From an uncultured delta proteobacterium (lineage in GTDB: Bacteria; Desulfobacterota; Syntrophia; Syntrophales; Smithellaceae): a stretch of DNA of 64,000 nt. The translations under genes and the position numbers were made by a program. Location of the stretch: the NCBI GenBank assembly GCA_903907985.1, contig CAIVQG010000039.1, positions 32,895 through 96,894 of the forward strand. The letters are read 5' to 3'. The stretch's first letter is position 1; the number at the start of each line of letters is the position of its first letter. The notes beneath the pieces were generated by a model. The model was not told the origin of the DNA. It did no database searches and saw only the letters and a program-made list of their open reading frames with translations. Of this stretch, positions 17,900 through 26,606 are shown piece after piece.

Positions 17900-19582
17900 T
17901 TATTTCCCTTTCTGTGCCTTTATTCGCGCCATCTCTTCGTCGCGGAGGTTCCTGCGCAGAATTTTACCCACGCTCGTCTGGGGAAGTTCGGGCCGAAATT
18001 CGATATATTTGGGAACCTTGTAGGCCGCGAGTTTTTCCTTGCAGAAAGCGATGATCTCCCCTTCCGTCGCCGTCTGGCCCTGTTTCAGGACGATGAAGGC
18101 TTTGACTGTTTCTCCCCGGTAGGTATCCGGAATGCCTACGACGCAGGCAGCCTGCACCTTGGGATACTGATAGAGAACCTCATCGACTTCCCGGGGGTAA
18201 ATGTTGTACCCAGCGGCAATGATGACGTCTTTCTTTCGATCCACAATGAACAGGTACCCCTCTTCGTCCAGATAACCGATATCTCCCGTATAAAGCCACC
18301 CATCCTTGATGGCTTCCGCCGTCGCCTCAGGATTTTTGAAATACCCTTTTGTGACCTGCGGTCCCTTGATTAGAATTTCTCCCGCTTCTCCCTGCTTCAG
18401 TTCTATGGTACCATTTTCGAGATCGACAATGCGGCAGTCGGTTTCCGGAATGGGCACCCCGACGCTGCCGATTTTCGTTTTCCCCCGCCAGGGGTTGAAC
18501 GTTGCCAGCGCCGTTGTTTCCGACAATCCGTAGAGTTCCACAATGGTCGAGCCTGTCGCCTTCTCCCAGGCGCTTATGGTTTCCAGGGCCAGTGGGGCTG
18601 CTCCGGAAAGGCAGCCCTTGATGAAATCGAGTTTAGCTGAAGTGAATTTCGGATGGCTCAGAAGCCCCACAAACATGGTAGGAACGCCGCCGAACAGGGT
18701 GGGTTTGTATTTGAGTGTCAAATCGATGATCGTTTCGGGTGTCGGACGGGGGACAAGAATGATGCTCCATCCCCGGTATATGGCATTGTTCATGATGTCC
18801 GTATAGCCGGCCACATGGAAGAAGGGCAGAACGGCCAGGAGTCTCTCCGCCCCGTCTTCGACATCGACAAGCCAGCTTTTGAACTGCTGCGCCGCGATAC
18901 TGGAGTTTGCATGGCTGATGATAACGGCCTTGGAAACGCCTGTCGTGCCTCCCGTATAGATGAATGCCGCGGGATCATCGAAGGCCACGTCCGTCCGTGG
19001 AGGGTTGATATCGCCGTTGGCCATCAGCTGCATGAATTCATAAACACCGTCCTGCGCTTCGATATCCAGATGAAGGCCATGGAGTTCCTTAATAAAGGGA
19101 TCATCACCCGCCGGTGGCAGAAAATCGCGGATATGACAGGTAATAACCTTTTCGATTCCCGTCTTGCCGCGCAGGGAAAGGACCCGGGGAACGAAGAAAT
19201 CCAGGCATATGGACATTTTTGCGTCGGAGTCCTTGAGGTTGTATTCCAGTTCGCTTTCCGTATAAAGAGGATTGTTCATTACCGCGATGGCGCCCAGGCG
19301 GAAAAGAGCGTAGGTGGCGATTACCATCTGGGGAATGTTCGGCAATACAAGGGCCACCTTATCGCCTTTCTTGATGCCCAGATGGGCCAAGGCGGAAGCA
19401 AACCGGTTGACGTTTTGGTTCAGTTCACCATAGGTCATTTCCCGCCCCATCAGGATCAGGGAGGCCAGGTCCGGATAACGTCGGGCCGTTCTCTCCAGAG
19501 CGGCCGACATGGTGATTTCTTCGAAGGCGATGTTGGGAGACACGCCATTGACATAAGCCTGATGCCAGATTCTGCTTTCCAT
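17900..19582 (-). CDS. Long-chain fatty-acid--CoA ligase
   Basis: 560-residue adenylate-forming ligase. P-loop FIYTGGTTGVSKAVIISH near residue 205, ELYGLSETTALATFNP near 325, YTGDIGYLDEEGYLFIVDRKKD near 420 and the C-terminal QTSVGKILRRNLRDEE with the acyl-transfer Lys are visible. The ATG at 19582 is preceded by GTGAGGA; a GTG 4 codons earlier is possible. It lies 91 bp after the enoyl-CoA hydratase and upstream of a second ligase. The stop codon overlaps a stem (ATGATCCC at 17871-17878 with 17893-17900). Confidence 0.9.
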   Translation of the reverse strand: MESRIWHQAYVNGVSPNIAFEEITMSAALERTARRYPDLASLILMGREMTYGELNQNVNRFASALAHLGIKKGDKVALVLPNIPQMVIATYALFRLGAIAVMNNPLYTESELEYNLKDSDAKMSICLDFFVPRVLSLRGKTGIEKVITCHIRDFLPPAGDDPFIKELHGLHLDIEAQDGVYEFMQLMANGDINPPRTDVAFDDPAAFIYTGGTTGVSKAVIISHANSSIAAQQFKSWLVDVEDGAERLLAVLPFFHVAGYTDIMNNAIYRGWSIILVPRPTPETIIDLTLKYKPTLFGGVPTMFVGLLSHPKFTSAKLDFIKGCLSGAAPLALETISAWEKATGSTIVELYGLSETTALATFNPWRGKTKIGSVGVPIPETDCRIVDLENGTIELKQGEAGEILIKGPQVTKGYFKNPEATAEAIKDGWLYTGDIGYLDEEGYLFIVDRKKDVIIAAGYNIYPREVDEVLYQYPKVQAACVVGIPDTYRGETVKAFIVLKQGQTATEGEIIAFCKEKLAAYKVPKYIEFRPELPQTSVGKILRRNLRDEEMARIKAQKGK

Positions 19583-19672
19583 GATAGTCCTCACTTTCTC
19601 GATCTAAGATTAATCCGTATGAAGCCGGAAATGCGATGAGTTTGCTGAAAAACCCGGCCTCCTTCTGATTCT

Positions 19673-20431
19673 TTATCCCTGGTGACCATATGTCTGGACT
19701 ACACACATGGCCTGATTCCGATCCTCGATCTGAATGGCATCTTCGAGACTGAGGCCACCAACATTGCGGTTAAGAGCCTCTTTGGTTAGCCTCAAGCCCA
19801 GCTGGGTCTTGCCGGCCATGTTCTGCGCCATCTTCATGGCTTCCTCCATGAGATGTTCTTTTTCAACAATGGACTGGATGAGACCGATCCTCAGGGCTTC
19901 TTCCGCGCCAAACAGGTCGCCAGTCAGAAGATATCGTGCTGCATTGCCTGTTCCTACCAGCCGTGGCAGAAGCCAGGATGACCCCATATCCGCCCCGCCG
20001 GTTCCAATGTTTATATAAGCGGCGGAAAACTTGGCATTCGGCGAGGCCAGACGGACATCGCAGGCCATGGCAATGGAAAACCCCGCACCAGCCGCAGCAC
20101 CGTTGATCGCGCCGATAATTGGCTGAGGGCAGCGCCGCATGAAGAGGATGAAATCGGAAAACAGCTTCTGCATTTCATAAATGTTCTTGGGGGTGTAACC
20201 ACCGGCAGGTATCATAATGGCAGGGTCGTTGAGGTCAAGGCCGGAATTGAAGCCCTTTCCTGCACCGGTAACAATGATCACTCTCGTATCATGGTCGCGG
20301 AAACGATCGTTAAAAAAATCTCTGAACTCGTTGAGCATGGTAAAGTTCATGGCGTTGAGGCTCTGCGGTCGATTGAGGGTCAGAATACCAACAGGCCCAT
20401 CTTTGACGAACTGGATCATTTCATAACTCAT
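19673..20431 (-). CDS. Enoyl-CoA hydratase/isomerase family protein
   Basis: 252-residue crotonase-fold protein. The oxyanion-hole motif INGAAAGAGFSIAMACDVRLAS and the segment GGADMGSSWLLPRLVG are clear. The usual first catalytic Glu is not evident in FSAAYINIGTGGADMG; an Asp stands at the second position, as in isomerase-like members, so hydratase activity is not assured. It is the first gene of the minus-strand beta-oxidation operon and follows the TAAAGT-box promoter region. Confidence 0.85.
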   Translation of the reverse strand: MSYEMIQFVKDGPVGILTLNRPQSLNAMNFTMLNEFRDFFNDRFRDHDTRVIIVTGAGKGFNSGLDLNDPAIMIPAGGYTPKNIYEMQKLFSDFILFMRRCPQPIIGAINGAAAGAGFSIAMACDVRLASPNAKFSAAYINIGTGGADMGSSWLLPRLVGTGNAARYLLTGDLFGAEEALRIGLIQSIVEKEHLMEEAMKMAQNMAGKTQLGLRLTKEALNRNVGGLSLEDAIQIEDRNQAMCVVQTYGHQG

Positions 20432-20666
20432 TTTTCCAAACCTCCTTGATTTGTTAAGCTACCTGATCATTAACGTTTTCTGCCTTATGTCGGCAGGATA
20501 TTCATAAAGCAATATTCCAATCCACAGAAATAACAAATAAGTGCTACGGAATATTTGAAAAAGAAATTGGGATGGTCTTGAACAGCTCTTAGAGAAGTAG
20601 CGCATAGGGATGAATAGCTGTGTGTTATGGCCATAAGGCATGTTACGGGCATAGGAACCTCAACAG

Positions 20667-20681
20667 TGAAGTGTTACTTTA
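20667..20681 (-). promoter_or_regulatory. MerR-type box upstream of the beta-oxidation operon
   Basis: On the minus strand the site reads TAAAGT-AAC-ACTTCA, one change from the palindromic core of the merR operator at 11684-11706. A minus-strand TTGACA at 20712-20707 lies upstream of it. It is about 240 bp from the hydratase start. Control by one or both MerR paralogues is inferred. Confidence 0.5.
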
Positions 20682-20746
20682 CACTTTACACATAGACAAG
20701 AGATCGTGTCAAGATAAAAAAATGGAACGGGGGGGAGAGAAAAAAG

Positions 20747-20778
20747 AAAGCCATGACTCCGAACGGGGTCATGGCTTT
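20747..20778. terminator. Rho-independent terminator, bidirectional
   Basis: A 14-base arm AAAGCCATGACTCC (20747-20760), GAAC loop and complementary arm (20765-20778, one G-U) with T-runs on both sides. On the minus strand it would end transcription coming from the sigma/DUF3795 unit. Confidence 0.8.
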
Positions 20779-21124
20779 TTGATACTGACATATTCAAAAG
20801 GACTGTTTACACAATTTCAAAAATGGCCGCTTTGCTCATATCACTGTCGTCGTGGTTTATATCGCCGGCCACCAGACGGTCTCCAATGCCGATCGTGCGG
20901 ATGGGTTAATTTCGGGAACATAAAACATAATTCAGAACGTCTGTATCTGCTTTTAAGAAACCGGGACAGCGACTCTTTTCCAGAGGGTTACTCTTCTTAG
21001 CATTCAGATGGGCTTCATGCTATGCGATTAGCACCTGTAAGTAGGAGTTGGTGTTCATTAATACCCAGGGTCAGTCACAAAGAGACGTTTGGGCAACATC
21101 CTTCAGGGTATTACCTATATATTT

Positions 21125-21565
21125 TCACCCCTTCACTGTGCCGCACTGGCGGCATTTTCTGGCCCCGCGGAAAAGTTTAGTGCCGCAATTATCGCAGCTA
21201 AAAAGTTTTTCTTCAGCCCTGATAAACGCTTCCGTACCCAACTCTTTCCATAGTGGAATAGCACGCAGAATATTTTTCTTGCCTTCCGGCACCGGGAAAT
21301 TATCAATTATATCACAAGGGAAACTGGTGCACTGCTGGCAGCCGCTGTATCCCTTTTCCTTCGTACAGCTTTTGATGGCGCAAACAGCACAATACCAGTA
21401 AACCGAATCGGACAGGCAGCCCCGGCAATTAATTTTGTCCGGGGTATCGCCATAGGCTTTGGCCAGTTTTTCTTTTAGCGTCTGATCTCCGCTTTCCGTC
21501 GCGTAATAAATGCCGCAGACACCGCAATAAAGACCGCATGGAGCAACCAATTCCTGATTAATCAT
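21125..21565 (-). CDS. DUF3795 domain protein (Cys-rich)
   Basis: 146-residue Cys-rich protein. The pattern CGLYCGVCGIYYA near the N-terminus, CRGC, CAVCAIKSC, CQQCTSFPC and a C-terminal CDNCGTKLF/CRQCG zinc-ribbon are visible. This matches DUF3795, a family of unknown function that likely binds zinc or Fe-S. The start overlaps the stop of the sigma-factor gene by 4 bases (translational coupling). It may be a redox/metal sensor or partner for that sigma factor, by context only. Confidence 0.8.
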   Translation of the reverse strand: MINQELVAPCGLYCGVCGIYYATESGDQTLKEKLAKAYGDTPDKINCRGCLSDSVYWYCAVCAIKSCTKEKGYSGCQQCTSFPCDIIDNFPVPEGKKNILRAIPLWKELGTEAFIRAEEKLFSCDNCGTKLFRGARKCRQCGTVKG

Positions 21566-22449
21566 GTATCTATCCTCCTAAATATTTCATTTATATTGCT
21601 TCTTTGTAATAAATCTTTCAGCCAGCTAACCATATCCGGCCCTTTGAAAAACGGCTGGTCCTGATAAAGCGTCAGAAATTCGGAATATGAATTTTCTATC
21701 TCGGTGATGGTCTTTCCCAGAACAGTTCGTATTGTTCCCAGCGAGTAGTGCTTAATGTTCATGTCCCCAGGCTTTATCATGCCTAATTGTATCAGGTAAC
21801 TCACCTGCTCACTGCATTTGCAGGGATTGTGCTCGTCAAAAAGACCGCAATTATTTTGAAAATAATCGGCAACTTTTTTTCGCGAGCGCGATAGAATTTT
21901 ACGGAAGTTCGCTTTTGAAATATCACAGATTTCCGCCCCGATTTTGTCGGTAACATCAAAGATTGCTCCCAGAATCAATACCATCCGCTCCATTCTGGTC
22001 AGACATAGAAGGACGCACATTGTGCAATAATTCTTTGTCTCATCGATGATTTCTTTATTGCGCATCGGGGCAAGTTTTAATGTATCGTGTAAATTGAGGA
22101 TGAAATTGTTATAATCAGAACTTTCCGCATGAGATGCAAAGAATTGTTCCTTTTTGCTTTCTTTCATATTGATGACGTGATTGGCGACAATCCGGTATAA
22201 CCAGGTGCGAAATGTTGCCTTTTGCCGATCGTAAGTCGAGAGCTTGGCAATAGTCTTAATCAAGATCTCCTGTGTTATATCTTCCGCCCGTTGGATGTCT
22301 CCTGTCATATTCAAAGCAATATTGAAAATCCAGGATTGATGACGCAAAATAAGCGCCTCCAGTGCCGATGCATCGCCTTCCAAGGCGAGCCTAATATAAT
22401 CAACATCGCTTTCACGCTCTTCGATCTTTTCCAGAAATGGATTGTGCAT
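21562..22449 (-). CDS. ECF-like sigma-70 factor with C-terminal extension
   Basis: 295-residue sigma factor. Region 2 includes HQSWIFNIALNMTGDIQRAEDITQEILIKTIAKLSTYD and TFRTWLYRIVANHVIN (residues 40-95); region 4-like text follows (ISKANFRKILSRSRKKVADYF). After it comes an extra 100 residues with a CKC segment and aromatic helical region that ordinary ECF factors lack. It overlaps the DUF3795 gene by 4 bases. Its signal and targets are unknown. No anti-sigma factor with a membrane segment is adjacent. Confidence 0.82.
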   Translation of the reverse strand: MHNPFLEKIEERESDVDYIRLALEGDASALEALILRHQSWIFNIALNMTGDIQRAEDITQEILIKTIAKLSTYDRQKATFRTWLYRIVANHVINMKESKKEQFFASHAESSDYNNFILNLHDTLKLAPMRNKEIIDETKNYCTMCVLLCLTRMERMVLILGAIFDVTDKIGAEICDISKANFRKILSRSRKKVADYFQNNCGLFDEHNPCKCSEQVSYLIQLGMIKPGDMNIKHYSLGTIRTVLGKTITEIENSYSEFLTLYQDQPFFKGPDMVSWLKDLLQRSNINEIFRRIDT

Positions 22450-22680
22450 GCTCTTTTCTCTTGATAAAAGTGATTTTACTTCTCCTACTACTTATACAAT
22501 TTTTCCCTCAAAGTGTGACAGACATTTTCATAAAATGAAGGGACGTTCCACTCAAAGCGTCATTAATAGGAAAAAAATGCCTGGAAAATATTTCCAGTTG
22601 CGGAGCCAGCCCTTAGACAATTCCAATACAATATCTATACTAATTAGCTAGTTAACAAAATAATTAAGTCAATTATTCTC

Positions 22681-22696
22681 TGGCACATTTCCCGCA
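22681..22696 (+). promoter_or_regulatory. Possible sigma-54 promoter of the mot-like pair
   Basis: TGGCAC and CCGCA have GG and GC in the -24/-12 spacing, but the usual TT before GC is CC. It is about 40 bp before the motA-like ATG. Confidence 0.35.
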
Positions 22697-22738
22697 TTAC
22701 TAATATTCACTATGTAATCTCTGAGCAGGGAGTCGGCA

Positions 22739-23557
22739 ATGATCGGACAAACATTAGGTTCTTTACTTCTCTTAATAGTCATTTTTCTGTTAGCGTTTAA
22801 TCTCGGCGTGAAAGAGCTGGGAGTAGCTTCCAATCTCAATGCCCTGATGATCGTTTTAGGAGGAACCCTCTGTGCAACACTGCTTGCATATCCCTATCAA
22901 AAGTTGATTATGACATTCGATTTTCTCAAAAAGTCATTTTCCGGCCGGAAGGAAATTGACTGGTCCATACAAACTATTGTTCACCTTGCCCGGATCAACA
23001 AAAAAAACGACATCCGTTTGCTGGAACAAGAGGGGCAGAAACTGCCATCGGGACTGATAAAAACGGGAATTGAATTGATTGCCTACCGCTTCACCCGTGA
23101 TAATATTGAGCAGATTCTGCACAAAGAAGCCCTATTGCATTGCAGCCGGTATGAGACAGCACATAAAATTCTTTCCAGCATGGCCCGACTTGCTCCGGCC
23201 ATGGGGCTTGCCGGAACTATCGTTAATCTCATCCGTGTTTATGAGCACATCAGTAATCCCCAGAGTTTAATGGGATACATGGCTATTGCTCTGCTGAGCA
23301 CTTTTTATGGGGTTGTTCTGGCCAATGTTTGTTTTGTTCCATTATCCAACAAGCTGCGTGAGTATATGGATCAGGATTTATTGCGCATGGATATTATTCA
23401 GGAAGCAATCCTTGATATTTATGACAATGAACATCCACAGGCTATCCAGTATAAGATGGCGATTCTGGCCGGTGTTCAAATAAAAAACTATCCGCCTCAA
23501 ATAAGAATTGCAGTTCCAGTGCAGGCAAGCCACGGAGAGGGAATGGGAAAAGGTTAA
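22739..23557 (+). CDS. MotA/TolQ/ExbB proton channel family protein
   Basis: 272-residue inner-membrane protein with MotA layout: an N-terminal pair of membrane segments (LLLLIVIFLLAFN and LNALMIVLGGTLCATLLAYP), a cytoplasmic loop and two more membrane segments in residues 145-205 (APAMGLAGTIVNLIRVYEH, YMAIALLSTFYGVVLANVCFVP). It would be the stator channel subunit that couples ion flow to torque or envelope work. It is 3 bp upstream of the motB-like gene, with GCAGGGAG before the ATG. No other flagellar gene is in view, so a non-flagellar role is open. Confidence 0.88.
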   Translation: MIGQTLGSLLLLIVIFLLAFNLGVKELGVASNLNALMIVLGGTLCATLLAYPYQKLIMTFDFLKKSFSGRKEIDWSIQTIVHLARINKKNDIRLLEQEGQKLPSGLIKTGIELIAYRFTRDNIEQILHKEALLHCSRYETAHKILSSMARLAPAMGLAGTIVNLIRVYEHISNPQSLMGYMAIALLSTFYGVVLANVCFVPLSNKLREYMDQDLLRMDIIQEAILDIYDNEHPQAIQYKMAILAGVQIKNYPPQIRIAVPVQASHGEGMGKG

Positions 23558-23560
23558 TAT

Positions 23561-24331
23561 ATGAATTATCCCTCCAATATTCCTCAGCCTACTGATAATC
23601 ATTCAAATCACGTATCTTTTAAAAAGAGAGTCCGCCCGATGCGCTCGCTTTCGAAATCAGCTCCTGCGGACTCGGGAAATGAAATCTGGTTTCTGACTCT
23701 GAGCGACTTGCTCTTATTGCTGCTGATTTTTTTTGTACTCCTTTTTGGGATAGCGCTCAAGCAACAAGGCAACACTGAATCAACCCCTGCCCCCCGCACT
23801 GAAAATATATTACCTGCTGCTATAAAGGAGCAACCGGTTATCCAGCAGGTATCATCCAATCCTGACACAGGTAGCGCAACAGGATCACTGGAATCTGATC
23901 TTTTGAATATAATAGACGACAATTCAGGCTTACAGGGAATCACCGTTGAGCGCCATTCGCAGTTTGTTGTTTTGACCTTGCCGGAACAAATCAGTTTTGA
24001 TTCCGGGCAAGCGCAACTTAAATCTTCCGTCTGGCCCAAGTTAAAGCAGGTCGCATTTTTTATTCAGAACAATCCCAACCTGTCCGTGGAAATACAAGGC
24101 CACACTGACGACAAGCCCATTTCCAACCGGCATTACCCTTCTAACTGGGAACTTTCCGCCGATCGGGCAACACAAGTCGCCAAATCACTGGTCCAGCTCG
24201 GTGTTAATCCTGCAAAAATTTCCACAAAGGGTTTTGGTGAATATAAACCGCTATATTCCAACAACACCGATGCCGATCGTCTGAAAAACCGGCGTGTGGA
24301 GCTGCAATTTTCTCTTAGTCCTTCATCTTAA
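23561..24331 (+). CDS. MotB-like OmpA-domain protein
   Basis: 256-residue partner of the upstream MotA-like protein. A single membrane helix (LTLSDLLLLLLIFFVLLFG, residues 46-64) carries the key Asp, the proton-binding residue of MotB/ExbD. A linker of about 70 residues is followed by an OmpA/MotB peptidoglycan-binding domain (IQGHTDDKPISN, NWELSADRATQVAKSL, GFGEYKPL, NRRVEL). The pair overlaps in function, so it is one stator unit. Confidence 0.88.
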   Translation: MNYPSNIPQPTDNHSNHVSFKKRVRPMRSLSKSAPADSGNEIWFLTLSDLLLLLLIFFVLLFGIALKQQGNTESTPAPRTENILPAAIKEQPVIQQVSSNPDTGSATGSLESDLLNIIDDNSGLQGITVERHSQFVVLTLPEQISFDSGQAQLKSSVWPKLKQVAFFIQNNPNLSVEIQGHTDDKPISNRHYPSNWELSADRATQVAKSLVQLGVNPAKISTKGFGEYKPLYSNNTDADRLKNRRVELQFSLSPSS

Positions 24332-24364
24332 CTTCATATGGATGTAAGGCAGCTATTTGTTTAT

Positions 24365-24997
24365 CTATGATCTGCAACCTGTCATGAGAAATATTGTAAA
24401 CTCCCTGCTTCCCCCACCGGGAACCGGTTTTGATAATCTGGCTACAGTCCGGCATCTGATATTTCGAAATCCTGCATCCCTGATGAGACCAGTCAGTTTT
24501 TCCCGATTAAAGCCCGAGTGGAACACACCATCGTTATTTTCGTGGAACTGACCATCATCGAAATCCAAATCAGCAATGCAAAGATGCCCCGCCGGAAGCA
24601 GGACATTATAGAATTGCTCAAGAAGAGGACTTATTTCCTTAATGTGATGAAAAGTCATACTGCTGACAATCAGATCATAAGAGCCTTCCAGAACGCCGCC
24701 TCTCTCAACATCAAGACAACGGGTTTTTACATTACTCAGATTCAGATCTTGAATTTTTCCCCCCAGGACATCCAGCATTCCCGGCGAGCTATCCACGCCT
24801 GTAATAGAGCGAACTAATGGCTGCAACTGCATTGTCAAAAGCCCGGTACCACAACCGAAGTCCAGAACATCCATCCGCGAATTCAATTTTATTTCTCCGA
24901 CTATCGCCTGAGCGATATCGGCAACTAATTTAACACGCCGGGGCTTGGCATCCCAGGATGCGGCCTCCTGATCAAAATTACGTTTTTCGCCATCCAT
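24365..24997 (-). CDS. Class I SAM-dependent methyltransferase
   Basis: 210-residue soluble methyltransferase. Motif I is DVLDFGCGTGLLTMQL (about residues 44-59), motif II VDSSPGMLDV, and a post-I/motif IV region YDLIVSSMTFHHI. The last helix-rich part resembles ubiquinone/menaquinone-type methyltransferases, but no substrate can be assigned. It starts at ATG 24997 on the minus strand and is convergent with the motB-like gene. Confidence 0.82.
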   Translation of the reverse strand: MDGEKRNFDQEAASWDAKPRRVKLVADIAQAIVGEIKLNSRMDVLDFGCGTGLLTMQLQPLVRSITGVDSSPGMLDVLGGKIQDLNLSNVKTRCLDVERGGVLEGSYDLIVSSMTFHHIKEISPLLEQFYNVLLPAGHLCIADLDFDDGQFHENNDGVFHSGFNREKLTGLIRDAGFRNIRCRTVARLSKPVPGGGSREFTIFLMTGCRS

Positions 24998-25129
24998 GAT
25001 AAATATTCTCCGGTAAATTATTTACTATTTACAATGTTTTTATATAGATAAATTGCATATTCGATTTCCTCTAATAGATCAAGATAACTCCTTTGCGAGA
25101 CAATGACCGTACTTTTTTTATATTTTAAC

Positions 25130-25158
25130 TTGACAGATTATGAGCATATGCCTATAAG
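25130..25158 (+). promoter_or_regulatory. Promoter and palindrome of DUF134 gene
   Basis: TTGACA (25130-25135), 17-bp spacer and TATAAG (25153-25158). An imperfect 20-bp palindrome covers the spacer (25138-25157), centred on GCATATGC at 25144-25151. It could be the binding site of the adjacent DUF134 protein, which carries a helix-turn-helix. Confidence 0.7.
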
Positions 25159-25178
25159 GTGTTCGATCGGAGCGAAAC

Positions 25179-25580
25179 ATGTCCAGACCTAAATGCTGCC
25201 GGCACGTAGGATGTATGCCGGATAAAAATTATTTTAAGCCCAGAGGAATACCTTCTTCACAGTTGGATGAAGTGGTGCTTTCTCTGGATGAGTACGAATC
25301 CTTGCGTCTGGCCGATTTCGAGGGCTTATATCAGGAACAGGCGGCAATAAAAATGGGGATTTCACGGCAGACCTTCGGCAGAATCATCGAATCGGCTCAT
25401 AAGAAAATTGCTGATGTTCTTATTAACGGGAAAGCTCTGAAAATCGAAGGCGGTGAAGTTGCGGTTGGAGAAACAAAACATGTAGAGTGTCCTGAATGCC
25501 ATAAGGCATTCGGCCGCAAAGGAGAATTAACGCAGGAAGAAATATGCCCTTACTGCCGGAAAATCAATAAATTATCTTGA
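25179..25580 (+). CDS. DUF134 family DNA-binding protein
   Basis: 133-residue protein of the UPF0251/DUF134 family. Residues 1-20 carry CCRHVGCMPDK, the middle is a sigma-4-like helix-turn-helix (YQEQAAIKMGISRQTFGRIIES, residues 52-73), and the C-terminus has a zinc-ribbon CPECHKAFG...CPYCRK. It is usually next to NifX-like proteins, as here (20 bp downstream). Likely an autoregulator of this operon; the sensed signal is unknown. Confidence 0.85.
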   Translation: MSRPKCCRHVGCMPDKNYFKPRGIPSSQLDEVVLSLDEYESLRLADFEGLYQEQAAIKMGISRQTFGRIIESAHKKIADVLINGKALKIEGGEVAVGETKHVECPECHKAFGRKGELTQEEICPYCRKINKLS

Positions 25581-25599
25581 ATATAAAAAGGAGTAAGTT

Positions 25600-25962
25600 A
25601 TGAAGATCGCATTACCATCGTGTCAGAATCAAATCGACGCCCACTTCGGGCATTGTGAATATTTTACGGTGTTCACTATCAATGATAAAAAGGAAATCGT
25701 AGCGGAAGAGAAGATCACTTCCCCGGCCGGATGCGGCTGTAAATCGAATATCGCCGGGACACTGGCCCATCAGGGTGTAAACTTAATGCTCGCGGGCAAT
25801 ATGGGTCAGGGAGCGGTAAATGTATTGAACAGTCAGGGCATCGATGTTTTACGAGGCTGCGCAGGAGATGTGAAAGCCGTTACTCAACAATGGCTTGCCG
25901 GAAAGCTCACCGATAACGGGATTGCGTGCGCCGAACATGAACACGGTTGCCATGAAGGGTGA
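25600..25962 (+). CDS. NifB/NifX-family dinitrogenase Fe-Mo cofactor-like protein
   Basis: 120-residue small protein with the NifX/DiNase fold. It begins MKIALPSCQNQIDAHFGHCEYFTVF and has a Cys-rich stretch SPAGCGCKSNIAG and a C-terminal CAEHEHGCHEG. Family members bind FeMoco or other Fe-S/metal clusters; outside nitrogen fixation their role is undefined, and no nif genes are here. The stop at 25960-25962 precedes trmO by about 140 bp. Confidence 0.82.
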   Translation: MKIALPSCQNQIDAHFGHCEYFTVFTINDKKEIVAEEKITSPAGCGCKSNIAGTLAHQGVNLMLAGNMGQGAVNVLNSQGIDVLRGCAGDVKAVTQQWLAGKLTDNGIACAEHEHGCHEG

Positions 25963-26102
25963 TGGCGGACATTCCGCCGCTTGTAATTAGCGAGAATAAA
26001 AATTCCCCACACCAACACATAAACAGTGTCGGGAACTATTGGAAAATGCCACAATGGCAAATTAGCCGACGCTGCATCCGCCGACGGCGCAGGACACCGG
26101 GA

Positions 26103-26606
26103 ATGAAAGACTCACTGATCACATACAGGCCCATCGGCATTATTCATAGTGAGCATACGATTGCCGAAAAAACACCGATCCAGCCCGTGTATGCGAAAGG
26201 CTGCAAGGGGCAGGCTTTGGTGTTCCCGGAATTTGCTTCGGGTCTGCAAGATCTGGAAGGCTTTTCGCACATTTATTTGATCTACCACTTCCATCAGTCA
26301 ACACAGGTTAAATTGATCGTCAAACCGTTTTTGCAGGATATTGAACGCGGCGTTTTTGCGACACGACAGCCTTATCGTCCCAATGCCATCGGCCTGAGTA
26401 TCGTGGAAGTAATCGGTCGCGAGGGGAATATTCTGCATCTGGCCGGCGTGGATATCCTGAATGCCACGCCACTCTTGGATATCAAACCCTACACGGCCAA
26501 GTTTGATCTTCACAATGTCATAAAAAGCGGCTGGCAGGATGAAGTGGACGAACCGACCGCACAAAAGCGGGGAAAGCGTGGATATAAAGAAGGAGACATT
26601 CCTTGA
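26103..26606 (+). CDS. TrmO/TsaA-family tRNA methyltransferase
   Basis: 167-residue protein of the TrmO (tRNA t6A N6-methyltransferase) family. The recognised segment starts at MKDSLITYRPIGIIHSEHT and continues with GFSHIYLIYHFHQS, RQPYRPNAIGLSIVEV and LDIKPYTAKFD. Start set at ATG 26103, because an upstream frame would add 48 residues with no family likeness. The stop overlaps the TTG start of the truncated MinD-type gene by 3 bases, so the cluster was once an operon. Confidence 0.82.
   Translation: MKDSLITYRPIGIIHSEHTIAEKTPIQPVYAKGCKGQALVFPEFASGLQDLEGFSHIYLIYHFHQSTQVKLIVKPFLQDIERGVFATRQPYRPNAIGLSIVEVIGREGNILHLAGVDILNATPLLDIKPYTAKFDLHNVIKSGWQDEVDEPTAQKRGKRGYKEGDIP

Larger units (their letters stand above)
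20432..21124. other. Intergenic region with terminator and promoter, no supported gene
   Basis: About 690 bp. It holds the promoter/operator of the minus-strand operon and a strong terminator. Between 20780 and 20900 the minus strand contains a short frame ending in a stop (IGIGDRLVAGDI-like text) that may be the C-terminal debris of a lost gene, but I cannot identify it. Confidence 0.35.

Noticed and set aside
26397..26430. Another UGA-GGTC at 20-base distance inside trmO
   Set aside because: The TGA there is out of frame in an intact gene, and there is no closing stem. It shows that the spacing alone is not proof.
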